Assembly (NCBI RefSeq): GCF_000262755.1
Contig: NZ_AFEU01000001.1
Coordinates: 310,001 to 374,000, forward strand
Source of the DNA: Bacillus methanolicus PB1
GTDB lineage: Bacteria > Bacillota > Bacilli > Bacillales > Cytobacillaceae
Direction of reading: 5' to 3'
DNA length: 64,000 bases
Made by a program: the position numbers and the translations under genes. This document shows, piece after piece, positions 56,731 to 64,000 of the stretch (positions are counted from its first letter, which is position 1; each line of letters begins with the position of its first letter). The notes under the pieces are model-generated. The model saw nothing but the letters and a program-made list of their open reading frames with translations, searched no databases and had not been told where the DNA came from.

Positions 56731-56935
56731 GGATACTAAAATTAAGATACGAATTAAAATACGCAGAAGTATGCCCCCCTTCTATTATTTCTCTATCTAT
56801 ATATGCTATTTATGTTGAACTTCCAGAAATATTATATCATTTATAACTTTCGTTTTTTAAAATGGATATGAATCCATTGGAATAAAGGCTTTGAGCATTA
56901 TAAATGATTTTTCATTCTTATAACCTTTCCTTACA

Positions 56936-56966
56936 ACAAAAAGACACCCTAAGGTGCCTTTTTTTC
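56936..56966 (-). terminator. Terminator after ylbB
   Basis: GACACC and GGTGCC-type arms (AGACACCCTAAGGTGCCT) are flanked by A-run and T-run. It is located directly at the end of ylbB on the minus strand. Confidence 0.78.
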
Positions 56967-57398
56967 TTAATGATGCTGTTGACCGTGCTGTTCAGATATT
57001 TCTGAGAGAGCTTCTTTAGCTTGGTCATCTGTTAATTGTCGGACAGCAAAATCTCCGAGTGAAACGATCCCCGCAAGCTTATCTCCTTCAACAACCGGCA
57101 AGCGGCGAATTTGATTTTTTGCCATAAGCTGCGCCGCTTCTCTTGTAGAAGATTCCGGAGTAACAGTAACCAACTGCCTGCTCATAACCTCTTCTACTTT
57201 TGATGAAGGCGGATTTTTTTCTGCAATACATCTTAAGACAATATCTCGGTCTGTAATCATTCCAACAAGCTTACCGTTATCCACAACCGGAATTGCCCCT
57301 ACATTCAAGTCTTTCATTTTTACAGCCACTTCATAAATATTATCTAACAAAGAACAAGTTTCAACATCGGTTGTCATAATATCACGTATTTTTTCCAT
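56967..57398 (-). CDS. ylbB: YlbB, CBS-domain pair protein
   Basis: The 143-residue protein consists of two CBS domains: residues ~8-60 with VGAIPVVDNGKLVGMITDRDIVLR and ~72-125 with IRRLPVVEGDKLAGIVSLGDFAVR. CBS pairs bind adenine nucleotides, so it probably senses energy state, but no target is visible. It ends in a His/Gln-rich tail (EQHGQQHH). AAAGGAGG precedes the ATG. Confidence 0.9.
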   Translation of the reverse strand: MEKIRDIMTTDVETCSLLDNIYEVAVKMKDLNVGAIPVVDNGKLVGMITDRDIVLRCIAEKNPPSSKVEEVMSRQLVTVTPESSTREAAQLMAKNQIRRLPVVEGDKLAGIVSLGDFAVRQLTDDQAKEALSEISEQHGQQHH

Positions 57399-57869
57399 CT
57401 GTTTTCCTCCTTTAATCTTTTATAACAATCCAACATGCTCTTTGTACATCCACAATACCGGTATAAGCTGCTTTTTCTCGAGTATATTTTAGAGAATGAA
57501 ATTTATATTTATCCAATCTTCAAAAATTTCCTCGGGAAATGCTCAGCTCCGATATTTTTATGTACACATTGGTAAGGAATGCTATGTTCCTTTACATTCA
57601 TATAGCATTTCCATAAGCGGGAGAATTATGCGCAATATACTTGTTTTTTAATTGCTAATTTCAGACATTTCTGATGTCACGTTTTTAATCTTTTTAGCTA
57701 ATTTCAATAATTTTTCTGCTTTTTACCATGATTGCTTTCAATTTTTAAAAGAACTATATTATCTTTTATGTATTCATTGCAACTTCTTCAATTTTCTACT
57801 ATTATTAAGATTGAGTTTACGTTGTTTAAATATACGTTATTGACGGATTGTTTTCTAGGAGGGACATTC
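57399..57869. other. Intergenic region between divergent ylbB and ylbA
   Basis: The 471-base gap contains no supported gene. It should hold promoters for both divergent genes. A hairpin is visible around 57575-57613, with GGAATGCTAT opposed to ATAGCATTTCC. Otherwise the sequence is A/T-rich. I see no repeat copy or recognisable riboswitch. Confidence 0.6.
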
Positions 57870-58232
57870 ATGAAATTTGAAAATACTGGCTTGGAAGGTT
57901 TAAAAGCAGATTTAAACTATTTAGATGATGTTATGTCAAGTTTCGATTTTGTTCGCGAAGGCCAGTGGGATTATGAACGTGTAACATATGACCGCAAATT
58001 TGAGCTAAAAGAAGGCACTTTCTACCTTCGAGTTTTTGGTTTTGCTGTTGAAGGGGACGTAGGGGCCAATAAAGCAACTATCCAACTAATAACTCCACTG
58101 CTTGGCAAATATTATTATCCTCATGGTGTAGAATACGGAGAAAGCGAAAATTTCCCTAAAACACTTGTAAGCCAATGTGAAAAAATTCTTGCGGATTTAA
58201 AAGTCGAAATTGAAAAATTCGCTATTGAATAA
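57870..58232 (+). CDS. ylbA: YlbA, YugN-like family protein
   Basis: The 120-residue protein reads MKFENTGLEGLKADLNYLDD and WDYERVTYDRKFELKEGTFYLR, matching the YugN-like family found next to ylbB in B. subtilis. The function is not known. The ATG at 57870 follows AGGAGGGA; the longer upstream frame is not conserved. Its TAA is the first three bases of a palindromic repeat. Confidence 0.87.
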   Translation: MKFENTGLEGLKADLNYLDDVMSSFDFVREGQWDYERVTYDRKFELKEGTFYLRVFGFAVEGDVGANKATIQLITPLLGKYYYPHGVEYGESENFPKTLVSQCEKILADLKVEIEKFAIE

Positions 58233-58323
58233 GGCTGACTCATAAGGGTCTGACTCCCTCCAACAATGGCAATATATAGAGTGTTTTCTATATATTGTAT
58301 TGGAGCGGTCTGACCCTTTAATT
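58230..58323 (+). repeat. Palindromic repeat after ylbA
   Basis: Starting at the ylbA stop: TAAGGCTGACTCATAAGGGT, CTGACTCCCTCC, CAATATATAG-like arm (AATATATAG), loop, CTATATATTG, TTGGAGCGGTCTGACCC, TTTAATTG. The middle and inner arms are complete; the distal outer arm is lost. Orientation relative to the gene is the same as at sigG, ftsZ, ylbF and ctaF. It should end ylbA transcription. Confidence 0.85.
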
Positions 58324-58409
58324 GTTTGTAATTATTTCATATTATAATTTAATTGTTAAAATAACGATATTTGCCTGAATGAAGATAAAGATCTGAAAGG
58401 AGTTCTGTC

Positions 58410-59468
58410 TTGCACGGATTTGTTAAGAAACGTTATTTGCTTATCATCCTAGGGCTCGTACTTTCTATCATTTTGTTTTATTTCATCATGCCAGTATCAG
58501 TACCGCTTATCACTGCATTGATAACCGCATTGTTTTTGGAACCGTTAGTACAGCTTTTTCAAACACAATTAAGGTTAAACCGCCGCTTTTCAGTTATTAT
58601 TGTATTTTTTCTATTTCTTTTTTTTCTAGGCATAATCGGATACTTTATTACCACGAAAGTAATTACCGAAGCAATAAAAATAGCAGAAAATGCTCCTTTT
58701 TATGTAAATGAAATTTCTAAAGTATGGCTCAGAGTTGAAGCAAACATTATTAATGTTGCGCAAGATCTTCCAAGCGAATTTGTAAATGAAATCAGCAAGA
58801 GAGTTCAGAATTTTTTAAACAACCTGAAAAACGACCTCTTGGCATATGTAAATATTAATAATATCAAGACTCTGCTTGCAAAAATTCCGAATTTTTTTAT
58901 CAGTTTTCTAGTTTACTTAATTGCACTATTTCTTTTTCTCATTGATTTGCCGCGATTACGTGAAGGAATCAATAATCATTTAACAGAAAATACTGCTGAT
59001 AAAGTTCACTTTATGACATCCCGCCTTTCCTACGTTGTTTTCGGATTTCTAAAAGCTCAGTTTCTCGTAAGTGTTATAGTTTTTGTTACCTCGCTACTCG
59101 GTTTATTGATGATTACACCTAAAATTGCTCTAATTATGGCACTCGTTATTTGGTTGATTGATTTTATTCCGATTATTGGTTCCATAACTGTTATCGGACC
59201 ATGGGCACTATTTCACATATTAACTGATAATATAGGTCTTGGAATGAAACTGGCTGTGCTTGCTGCCATTTTGCTGATAATCAGGCGTACTTTAGAGCCA
59301 AAGGTAATGGGCAGCCACATCGGCTTATCACCAATAGCAACTTTAACAGCTATGTATTTAGGATTAAAACTGCTGGGCTTACTCGGATTGTTTATCGGAC
59401 CACTTTTGCTTATTGCGTTTAATTCGGCAAAAGAAGCCGGGATTATCAAACTAAATTTTAAAATATAA
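58410..59468 (+). CDS. AI-2E family transporter (YtvI/YubA-like permease)
   Basis: This 352-residue polytopic membrane protein has about eight helices and the AI-2E/PerM arrangement. The most conserved part is WLIDFIPIIGSITVIGPWAL and EPKVMGSHIGLSPIATLTAMYLGLKLLGLLGLF (in two pieces). The family includes PurR-independent sodium/proton antiporters and autoinducer exporters, so the substrate cannot be named. The TTG at 58410 follows AAAGGAG. It is bounded by a repeat upstream and a terminator downstream. Confidence 0.82.
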   Translation: MHGFVKKRYLLIILGLVLSIILFYFIMPVSVPLITALITALFLEPLVQLFQTQLRLNRRFSVIIVFFLFLFFLGIIGYFITTKVITEAIKIAENAPFYVNEISKVWLRVEANIINVAQDLPSEFVNEISKRVQNFLNNLKNDLLAYVNINNIKTLLAKIPNFFISFLVYLIALFLFLIDLPRLREGINNHLTENTADKVHFMTSRLSYVVFGFLKAQFLVSVIVFVTSLLGLLMITPKIALIMALVIWLIDFIPIIGSITVIGPWALFHILTDNIGLGMKLAVLAAILLIIRRTLEPKVMGSHIGLSPIATLTAMYLGLKLLGLLGLFIGPLLLIAFNSAKEAGIIKLNFKI

Positions 59469-59475
59469 TCTAATA

Positions 59476-59502
59476 ATGGCGGGTCAATTTATAGCCCGCC
59501 AT
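59476..59502. terminator. Bidirectional terminator between permease and DUF420 genes
   Basis: ATGGCGGG pairs with CCCGCCAT (around 59476-59502) over a 12-base loop, with A/T-rich flanks, between convergent genes. Confidence 0.75.
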
Positions 59503-59513
59503 TTCAAAATCGA

Positions 59514-59978
59514 TTAAAATCCAAGAATTGCTTTGATCACTGAAGTCGTTTCCCCGCCTTTGTAAAAAACGTAAAGCAATAAATAAACCGCTACTCCAGT
59601 GATGGCCGTGAAAAACCAGATAATGCTTGTTACAGGTCCGAGTTTTCTGTGCTTAGCTAATTTATTGTTATATCCTGTTAGCAGGGTCACAATTCCAAAT
59701 ACAGCCCCTGCTGTTGCCAAAATAATATGAAAAATGAGAAACAATGTATAATAGATTTTAATGTCCTTAGGCCCGCCAAAAGCTGTATTTCCGATGAAGA
59801 TTGTTCTTGCAGCATAAATTAGAAAAAACAATAGGGCAAATACAGCTGCCATAAACATTGTTTTTTTATGAGCTTCAATTCTCCGCTGCTTAATTTGAAT
59901 CCATCCTATTGCGATAGCAGCTGCACTTAAAACAATAAACATAGTGCTTATCGTCGGTAATATCGGCAATGATCCCAT
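59514..59978 (-). CDS. yozB: YozB/CtaM-like DUF420 membrane protein
   Basis: The 154-residue protein has four membrane helices and the DUF420 signature ARTIFIGNTAFGGPKDIKIYYT with a conserved His in LIFHIILA. Staphylococcal CtaM of this family is needed for terminal oxidase maturation. Its position next to ctaG supports a role in cytochrome oxidase assembly here, by inference. Confidence 0.82.
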   Translation of the reverse strand: MGSLPILPTISTMFIVLSAAAIAIGWIQIKQRRIEAHKKTMFMAAVFALLFFLIYAARTIFIGNTAFGGPKDIKIYYTLFLIFHIILATAGAVFGIVTLLTGYNNKLAKHRKLGPVTSIIWFFTAITGVAVYLLLYVFYKGGETTSVIKAILGF

Positions 59979-60163
59979 AACGTCGTCCTCTCTGTCCTTT
60001 GTTAAAAATATAATCCCTTTTTATTATTTTGTACAAATTCAACTACAGTGATTGTTTTTTGCGTACAAAATCATTCTAATAAACATGATCCTTTTTTCAA
60101 TTAAAGAGGCGGAGTTTTAAAAAAATTGTAAAAAATCTTACATATTATGGCATCTCGCTGTAA

Positions 60164-60196
60164 AAAAGGCTGACTCAAAACAAAGAGTCAGCCCCC
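60164..60196 (-). terminator. Terminator after ctaG made of repeat outer arms (short form)
   Basis: GGCTGACTC and GAGTCAGCC are perfect complements around a short A-rich loop, ending in a T-run on the minus strand. It lies 2 bases after the ctaG stop. It is the outer arm of the repeat family without the middle and inner arms. Confidence 0.85.
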
Positions 60197-60198
60197 TG

Positions 60199-61104
60199 TT
60201 ATTGTTTAATTGGGTGAGGTGGTAAATACTCTCCGGACTCAGTATCATGTTCATTCTGTTCTTTTCGATACCAGTCAATGAATACTTTCGCAAGTACAAC
60301 ACTAAATACAATTTCTTGAGTAATTTTCATTAGAATGCCGCCAAGCCGCTGATCATTAAGAAGAGATAATGAAGTGAACATCTCAGGACCACTTAAATTC
60401 AAACCAGACAATGTTGATGACGGCACGCACAATAAAAGCGATTTTGCCCATGAGTTTGGATCTGTAAATGTCGCATACAATGGTGAATCAGCAAAAATGA
60501 TCAGTGCGCATGAAGGTAACAGCAATGCCCCGTTAGCAAAAATATATCCAACTTTCCTTAACCCATTTAATGTCTGGTATTCTTCGAGCTTATTTAATAA
60601 GGGCCACCACATCAAGATTGCTAAGATAAACAACAACGTATTATATCCGGCATGCAGCCACATATTTGTTTTTACCACATCAAAAATAAGCGGGATATGG
60701 TAGAAAGAGAAAACTCCGTTAAACAAAACTACCGCAATTAATGGTTTCGTAAAAAAACGAAATAACGGTTTAATTCCTTTTAAACTTATAACATATTTCC
60801 AAAGCCATTTTGGTATCGCAATCATCAAAATTGGAGGAACAACTAGATTTACAACAGCCATTTGAATCATATGTGCAGAAAAAGTAAGATGCCCCATAAG
60901 ATCAATAGGTGAACCTTTAATAATATACAAAAGAATAATCAAAATAACAAATAACGTTCCTTCTGTTTTTGTTAAAGGTTCGCTCCCAACAAAACGATCA
61001 CGATATTTCACTGTTATCAGAAAAAAGGCTGCAATGACGAGTGATAATTCGATAAAAAAATATGGGCTCCATAATGCCCGAAAACCAAATATGCTTAATG
61101 GCAA
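60199..61104 (-). CDS. ctaG: CtaG, cytochrome c oxidase assembly factor
   Basis: The 301-residue protein of the caa3_CtaG family has about seven helices and the motifs FGFRALWSPYFFIE, GHLTFSAHMIQMAVVNLVVPP and the FYHIPLIFD region with conserved His. It is required for assembly of the caa3 oxidase, probably in copper delivery to subunit I. The start is TTG at 61102-61104, with GGGGTG 9 bases upstream; the longer upstream frame is not conserved. Confidence 0.9.
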   Translation of the reverse strand: MPLSIFGFRALWSPYFFIELSLVIAAFFLITVKYRDRFVGSEPLTKTEGTLFVILIILLYIIKGSPIDLMGHLTFSAHMIQMAVVNLVVPPILMIAIPKWLWKYVISLKGIKPLFRFFTKPLIAVVLFNGVFSFYHIPLIFDVVKTNMWLHAGYNTLLFILAILMWWPLLNKLEEYQTLNGLRKVGYIFANGALLLPSCALIIFADSPLYATFTDPNSWAKSLLLCVPSSTLSGLNLSGPEMFTSLSLLNDQRLGGILMKITQEIVFSVVLAKVFIDWYRKEQNEHDTESGEYLPPHPIKQ

Positions 61105-61206
61105 GGCAGAATCACCCCGTTCATATAAAAAATACAATTATATTTTACAGTTAAAAAATTATTTCCGCAATGCAAAAAAAAACCACCATAATGTTATTAT
61201 CCACTT

Positions 61207-61336
61207 AAAAAGAGGCTGTCTCAAAACCCTAAGGGTCAGACCCCATAACACAATATATAGGACATATTGTTGCATAAATGTGCTATATATTGATAAATGC
61301 ACATGGGGTCAGACCCTTATGAGACAGCCTCTTTTT
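61207..61336 (-). repeat. Longest palindromic repeat, after ctaF
   Basis: The minus strand begins directly at the ctaF TAA: AAAAAGAGGCTGTCTCATAA, GGGTCTGACCCCATG, CAATATATAG, loop, CTATATATTG, ATGGGGTCTGACCCTT, TTTTGAGACAGCCTCTTTTT. It is about 128 bp with all three arm pairs. The outer arm differs from other copies (CTGTCTC instead of CTGACTC), and the paired arm differs in a compensating way (GAGACAG). Confidence 0.88.
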
Positions 61337-61672
61337 TTACCACCACACTACAGTCATTAAAGCAAGTACAGTCATAGCCGCAACCAATACACCTGAGTAC
61401 AGAAAAAGTGCGGGTGATTCATGACCTCTTTCTTTCATATGCATGAAATAATACAGCTGAAAAATAACTTGAACAACTGCTAAAAGGATGATAAACGGTA
61501 CAGTAAACCATCCAGAAAATTTTTCATAGGCAACTGCTGCAAATGCGATAAGAGTTAAAAATATCATTATGGAGAAAGAGATAATTTGATCTCTCATCTC
61601 TTCTGCATTTTTCTTACGACGATATTCGATGTCTACTCTTGGGTTACCTGAATTGAGTTGTTGGTTCGTCAT
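61337..61672 (-). CDS. ctaF: Cytochrome c oxidase subunit IV (CtaF)
   Basis: The 111-residue protein has three hydrophobic segments and the COX4-prokaryotic pattern with YFMHMKERGHESPALFLYSG. It is a small structural subunit of the caa3 oxidase. It lies 4 bases after ctaE. Its stop is the start of a palindromic repeat. Confidence 0.93.
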   Translation of the reverse strand: MTNQQLNSGNPRVDIEYRRKKNAEEMRDQIISFSIMIFLTLIAFAAVAYEKFSGWFTVPFIILLAVVQVIFQLYYFMHMKERGHESPALFLYSGVLVAAMTVLALMTVVWW

Positions 61673-61676
61673 CAGT

Positions 61677-62306
61677 TTATCCCACCATTCCCATTAGATA
61701 TACTACTGTGAAGATAAATACCCACACGACGTCAATAAAGTGCCAGTAAAGGCTTGCTACATAAAACTTTGGTGCGTTGTACAAGTTTAAACCCCGATTC
61801 GCGTTGCGGATCATTAAAGTAAGGATCCACATTAAACCAAACAGAACGTGCGCTCCATGGAAACCGACCAATGTATAAAATGCTGATCCAAATGCACTGC
61901 TTGTAAAAGTGTGATGATATTCATGTACATAATGATTAAATTCATAAACTTCCAAGCCAAGGAAGCCTGCGCCAAGAAGAACGGTAATTCCAAGCCAAAG
62001 AAGCATTTTTTTGAATTGGAAGTTCTTCATGTGATACATCGCGTAAACGCTTGTTAATGAGCTGGTTAACAGCAGCATCGTCATCACGAATGTCAGCGGT
62101 AATTCAAACATATCTTTAGCTAACGCATGGTCTCCATTAGGAACCTTATCTTTTAATGCAAGATAGGTCGCGAAGAGAGACGCAAAGAGCACTGTCTCTC
62201 CTCCTAAGAAAAACCAGAAACCTAAAAATTTATTTTTTCCTTCGAGGGTAGCCCTTTCAGGCGAAGCAGGCCACGTTTCAACTGTAAATTTTTCTTCAGC
62301 TTGCAT
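61677..62306 (-). CDS. ctaE: Cytochrome c oxidase subunit III (CtaE)
   Basis: The 209-residue membrane protein has five helices with FWFFLGGETVLFASLFATYLAL, the GFHGAHVLFGLMW motif with conserved His, and YWHFIDVVWVFIFTVVY at the C-terminus. It overlaps the ctaD stop by one base (TAATG). Together with CtaD and CtaF it forms the oxidase core. Confidence 0.96.
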   Translation of the reverse strand: MQAEEKFTVETWPASPERATLEGKNKFLGFWFFLGGETVLFASLFATYLALKDKVPNGDHALAKDMFELPLTFVMTMLLLTSSLTSVYAMYHMKNFQFKKMLLWLGITVLLGAGFLGLEVYEFNHYVHEYHHTFTSSAFGSAFYTLVGFHGAHVLFGLMWILTLMIRNANRGLNLYNAPKFYVASLYWHFIDVVWVFIFTVVYLMGMVG

Positions 62307-64000
62307 TATGCCTTAACCCCCTTCTTATTATCATCAATTAAATCTTCTTTATGAATATGGAAACCATGATCATCTTTAATTGATCGGAACGCCATAGATC
62401 CAAACGTAACGGCCAAGCCAATAATAAACACTGGTAGTCCCCATGAATAATCAGCACGGTACATTGCTCCAAAAGCGGCAATAAATAAACCGAGCGAAAT
62501 CATAAATGGAACAAAGGATGAGTTTGGCATATGAATATCTCCAAGCGGTTCAGCCGGAACCATGCCTTTTTTCCCTTCCATTTTTTCCAGCCAATAAGCA
62601 TCCAAACCGCGAACAAGCGGCAATTGTTTAAAGTTATAAAATGGCGGTGGAGAAGGGATCGCCCATTCTAATGTACGTCCGTCTTCCCAAGGATCATTGC
62701 CGACTTTTTGCTTTTTAACACTTGAAATAACGATGTTCAATAGCAATACGATAACTGCTGCAGCCATCAACAAGGCTCCGATTGTACTGATAAAGTTCCC
62801 TGTGTCCAATCCTTGTCCAGGCAAGAACGTGAAGACGCGGCGAGGCATTCCCATTAATCCAAGGAAATGCTGGACAAAGAATGTTAAATGGAAACCGGTA
62901 AAAAATAAGACAAATGTTATTTTTCCTAAGAACTCATTTAACATCTTGCCGAACATTTTAGGCCAATAAAAATGTGCTCCGGCAAATAATCCGAATACAA
63001 CACCGCCGACAATTACATAGTGGAAGTGGGCAACAACAAAGTAAGTGTCGTGATACTGGTAGTCAGCAGCAGCTGAAGCTAACATAACTCCTGTTACCCC
63101 GCCCATAACGAATGATGGAATAAATCCAACAGCCCATAACATTGGGGTTGTAAATTTAATGCTTCCGCCCCACATCGTGAATAACCAGTTAAAAATCTTA
63201 ATACCTGTAGGAACGGCAATGGCCATCGTTGCAACAGCGAAGATTGCATTGGCAATCGGCCCCATTCCTGTTGTAAACATATGATGGGCCCAAACCATAA
63301 ATCCTAAAAACCCGATTAAAACAAGCGCAAAAACCATTGACGAATAACCGAATAATCGTTTTCTCGAAAACGTAGAAATGACTTCAGAGAAAATACCGAA
63401 TGCAGGCAATATCAAAATGTAAACTTCAGGATGCCCGAAAATCCAGAAGAAATGTTCATAGATAATCGAATTCCCACCTGCAGCCGAGTCAAAGAAGTTG
63501 GAACCGAACAGACGGTCAAACATTAATAAGAAAATTCCGATAGTTAACGGCGGAAATGCAAATAAGATTAAGGCAGACGCGACAAATGACGCCCAGGTAA
63601 ACAGCGGCATCCGCATATAAGTCATACCCGGTGCACGCATATTGATAATGGTAACAAGGAAGTTAATTCCTCCCATTAAGGTACCAAAACCTGAAATCTG
63701 CAAACCTAAAGTATAGAAATCGATTCCGTGTCCTTCAGATGCAAGTGACAAAGAAGCATATGAAGTCCATCCGGCATCAGGAGCTCCTCCCAGGAACCAT
63801 GAAAGGTTTAAGAAAAGCCCTCCAAAAAGAAACAGCCAAAAACCCAACGCGTTAATAAATGGGAACGCAACATCGCGGGCCCCGATTTGTAAAGGCATGA
63901 TCGCGTTAATAAAAGCAAATACGAGCGGCATAGCTGCCAAGAAAATCATTGTTGTACCGTGCATGGTCATAATTTCATTAAATAATCCTGCATTTACAAA
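62306..64000 (-). CDS. ctaD: Cytochrome c oxidase subunit I (CtaD), 5' end outside window
   Basis: The visible 564 residues start inside the protein (FVNAGLFNEIMTMHGTTMIF) and run to the natural stop; about 60 N-terminal residues lie beyond 64000. The heme-copper ligands are present: the heme a His in MHGTTM, CuB and Tyr-bearing GHPEVYILILP, HHMFTTGM, and the heme a3/a pair in VVAHFHYVIVGG. The C-terminal extension follows subunit I/III order. It oxidises cytochrome c with proton pumping. Confidence 0.97.
   Translation of the reverse strand, partial: FVNAGLFNEIMTMHGTTMIFLAAMPLVFAFINAIMPLQIGARDVAFPFINALGFWLFLFGGLFLNLSWFLGGAPDAGWTSYASLSLASEGHGIDFYTLGLQISGFGTLMGGINFLVTIINMRAPGMTYMRMPLFTWASFVASALILFAFPPLTIGIFLLMFDRLFGSNFFDSAAGGNSIIYEHFFWIFGHPEVYILILPAFGIFSEVISTFSRKRLFGYSSMVFALVLIGFLGFMVWAHHMFTTGMGPIANAIFAVATMAIAVPTGIKIFNWLFTMWGGSIKFTTPMLWAVGFIPSFVMGGVTGVMLASAAADYQYHDTYFVVAHFHYVIVGGVVFGLFAGAHFYWPKMFGKMLNEFLGKITFVLFFTGFHLTFFVQHFLGLMGMPRRVFTFLPGQGLDTGNFISTIGALLMAAAVIVLLLNIVISSVKKQKVGNDPWEDGRTLEWAIPSPPPFYNFKQLPLVRGLDAYWLEKMEGKKGMVPAEPLGDIHMPNSSFVPFMISLGLFIAAFGAMYRADYSWGLPVFIIGLAVTFGSMAFRSIKDDHGFHIHKEDLIDDNKKGVKA

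Noticed and set aside
57575-57613. Hairpin in the ylbB-ylbA gap as a riboswitch
   Set aside because: It is a single simple stem with no conserved aptamer motif or following terminator.

Overview
The window is chromosomal DNA from a low-GC, Gram-positive, endospore-forming member of the Bacillaceae. Gene order is close to the Bacillus subtilis pyrR-to-ctaD region and is read almost entirely on the minus strand. Many proteins can be recognised directly: SigE, SigG, SpoIIGA, SpoVE, SpoVD, DivIVA, SepF and the Ylb series. The species cannot be named from this. A closely ADH-T-like alcohol dehydrogenase hints at a moderately thermophilic relative, but that is only a hint.

Layout from left to right. 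Positions 1-9.4 kb hold the start of pyrR with its attenuator, rluD, lspA, ylyA, ileS with a T-box leader, divIVA and the ylmHG-sepF-ylmEDC cell-division-associated cluster. Positions 9.4-15.5 kb hold the sporulation sigma-factor block (sigG, sigE, spoIIGA), bracketed by two seemingly identical 1,499-bp IS4-family elements in the same orientation. Positions 15.5-34.8 kb are the division and cell wall (dcw) cluster: ftsZ, ftsA, sbp, ylxX, ylxW, divIB, murB, murG, spoVE, murD, mraY, murE, spoVD, pbpB, ftsL, rsmH, mraZ. Here divIB carries a one-base frameshift in a run of seven A. Positions 35-44 kb are less conserved: a CcpA-type regulated alcohol dehydrogenase, bshC, a DUF3397 protein, panE, and an acyl-CoA carboxylase set whose biotin carboxylase gene has an in-frame amber codon, plus gerR and an enoyl-CoA hydratase. 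Positions 44-58 kb carry rpmF and the ylb genes, with a strong candidate for the forespore small RNA CsfG between rsmD and ylbG. Positions 58-64 kb carry a permease, a YozB/CtaM-like protein and the ctaG-F-E-D cytochrome caa3 oxidase genes, with ctaD running off the edge.

The most striking structure not explained by genes is a dispersed palindromic repeat. Full copies are about 95-130 bp and have three nested arms: an outer GGGCTGACTC-type arm, a middle GGGTCTGACCC-type arm and an inner CAATATATAG/CTATATATTG arm. Copies sit directly after stop codons (sigG, ftsZ, ylbF, ylbA, ctaF). Shorter outer-arm forms act as terminators after ileS, ctaG, gerR and probably the carboxyltransferase gene. Both IS elements are inserted in the same 11-bp core, GGGTC(A/T)GACCC, of two different repeat copies. 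That core matches the GGG-N5-CCC preference known for IS231-type IS4 elements. The repeat therefore looks like both a 3'-end terminator module and a safe landing site for the IS.
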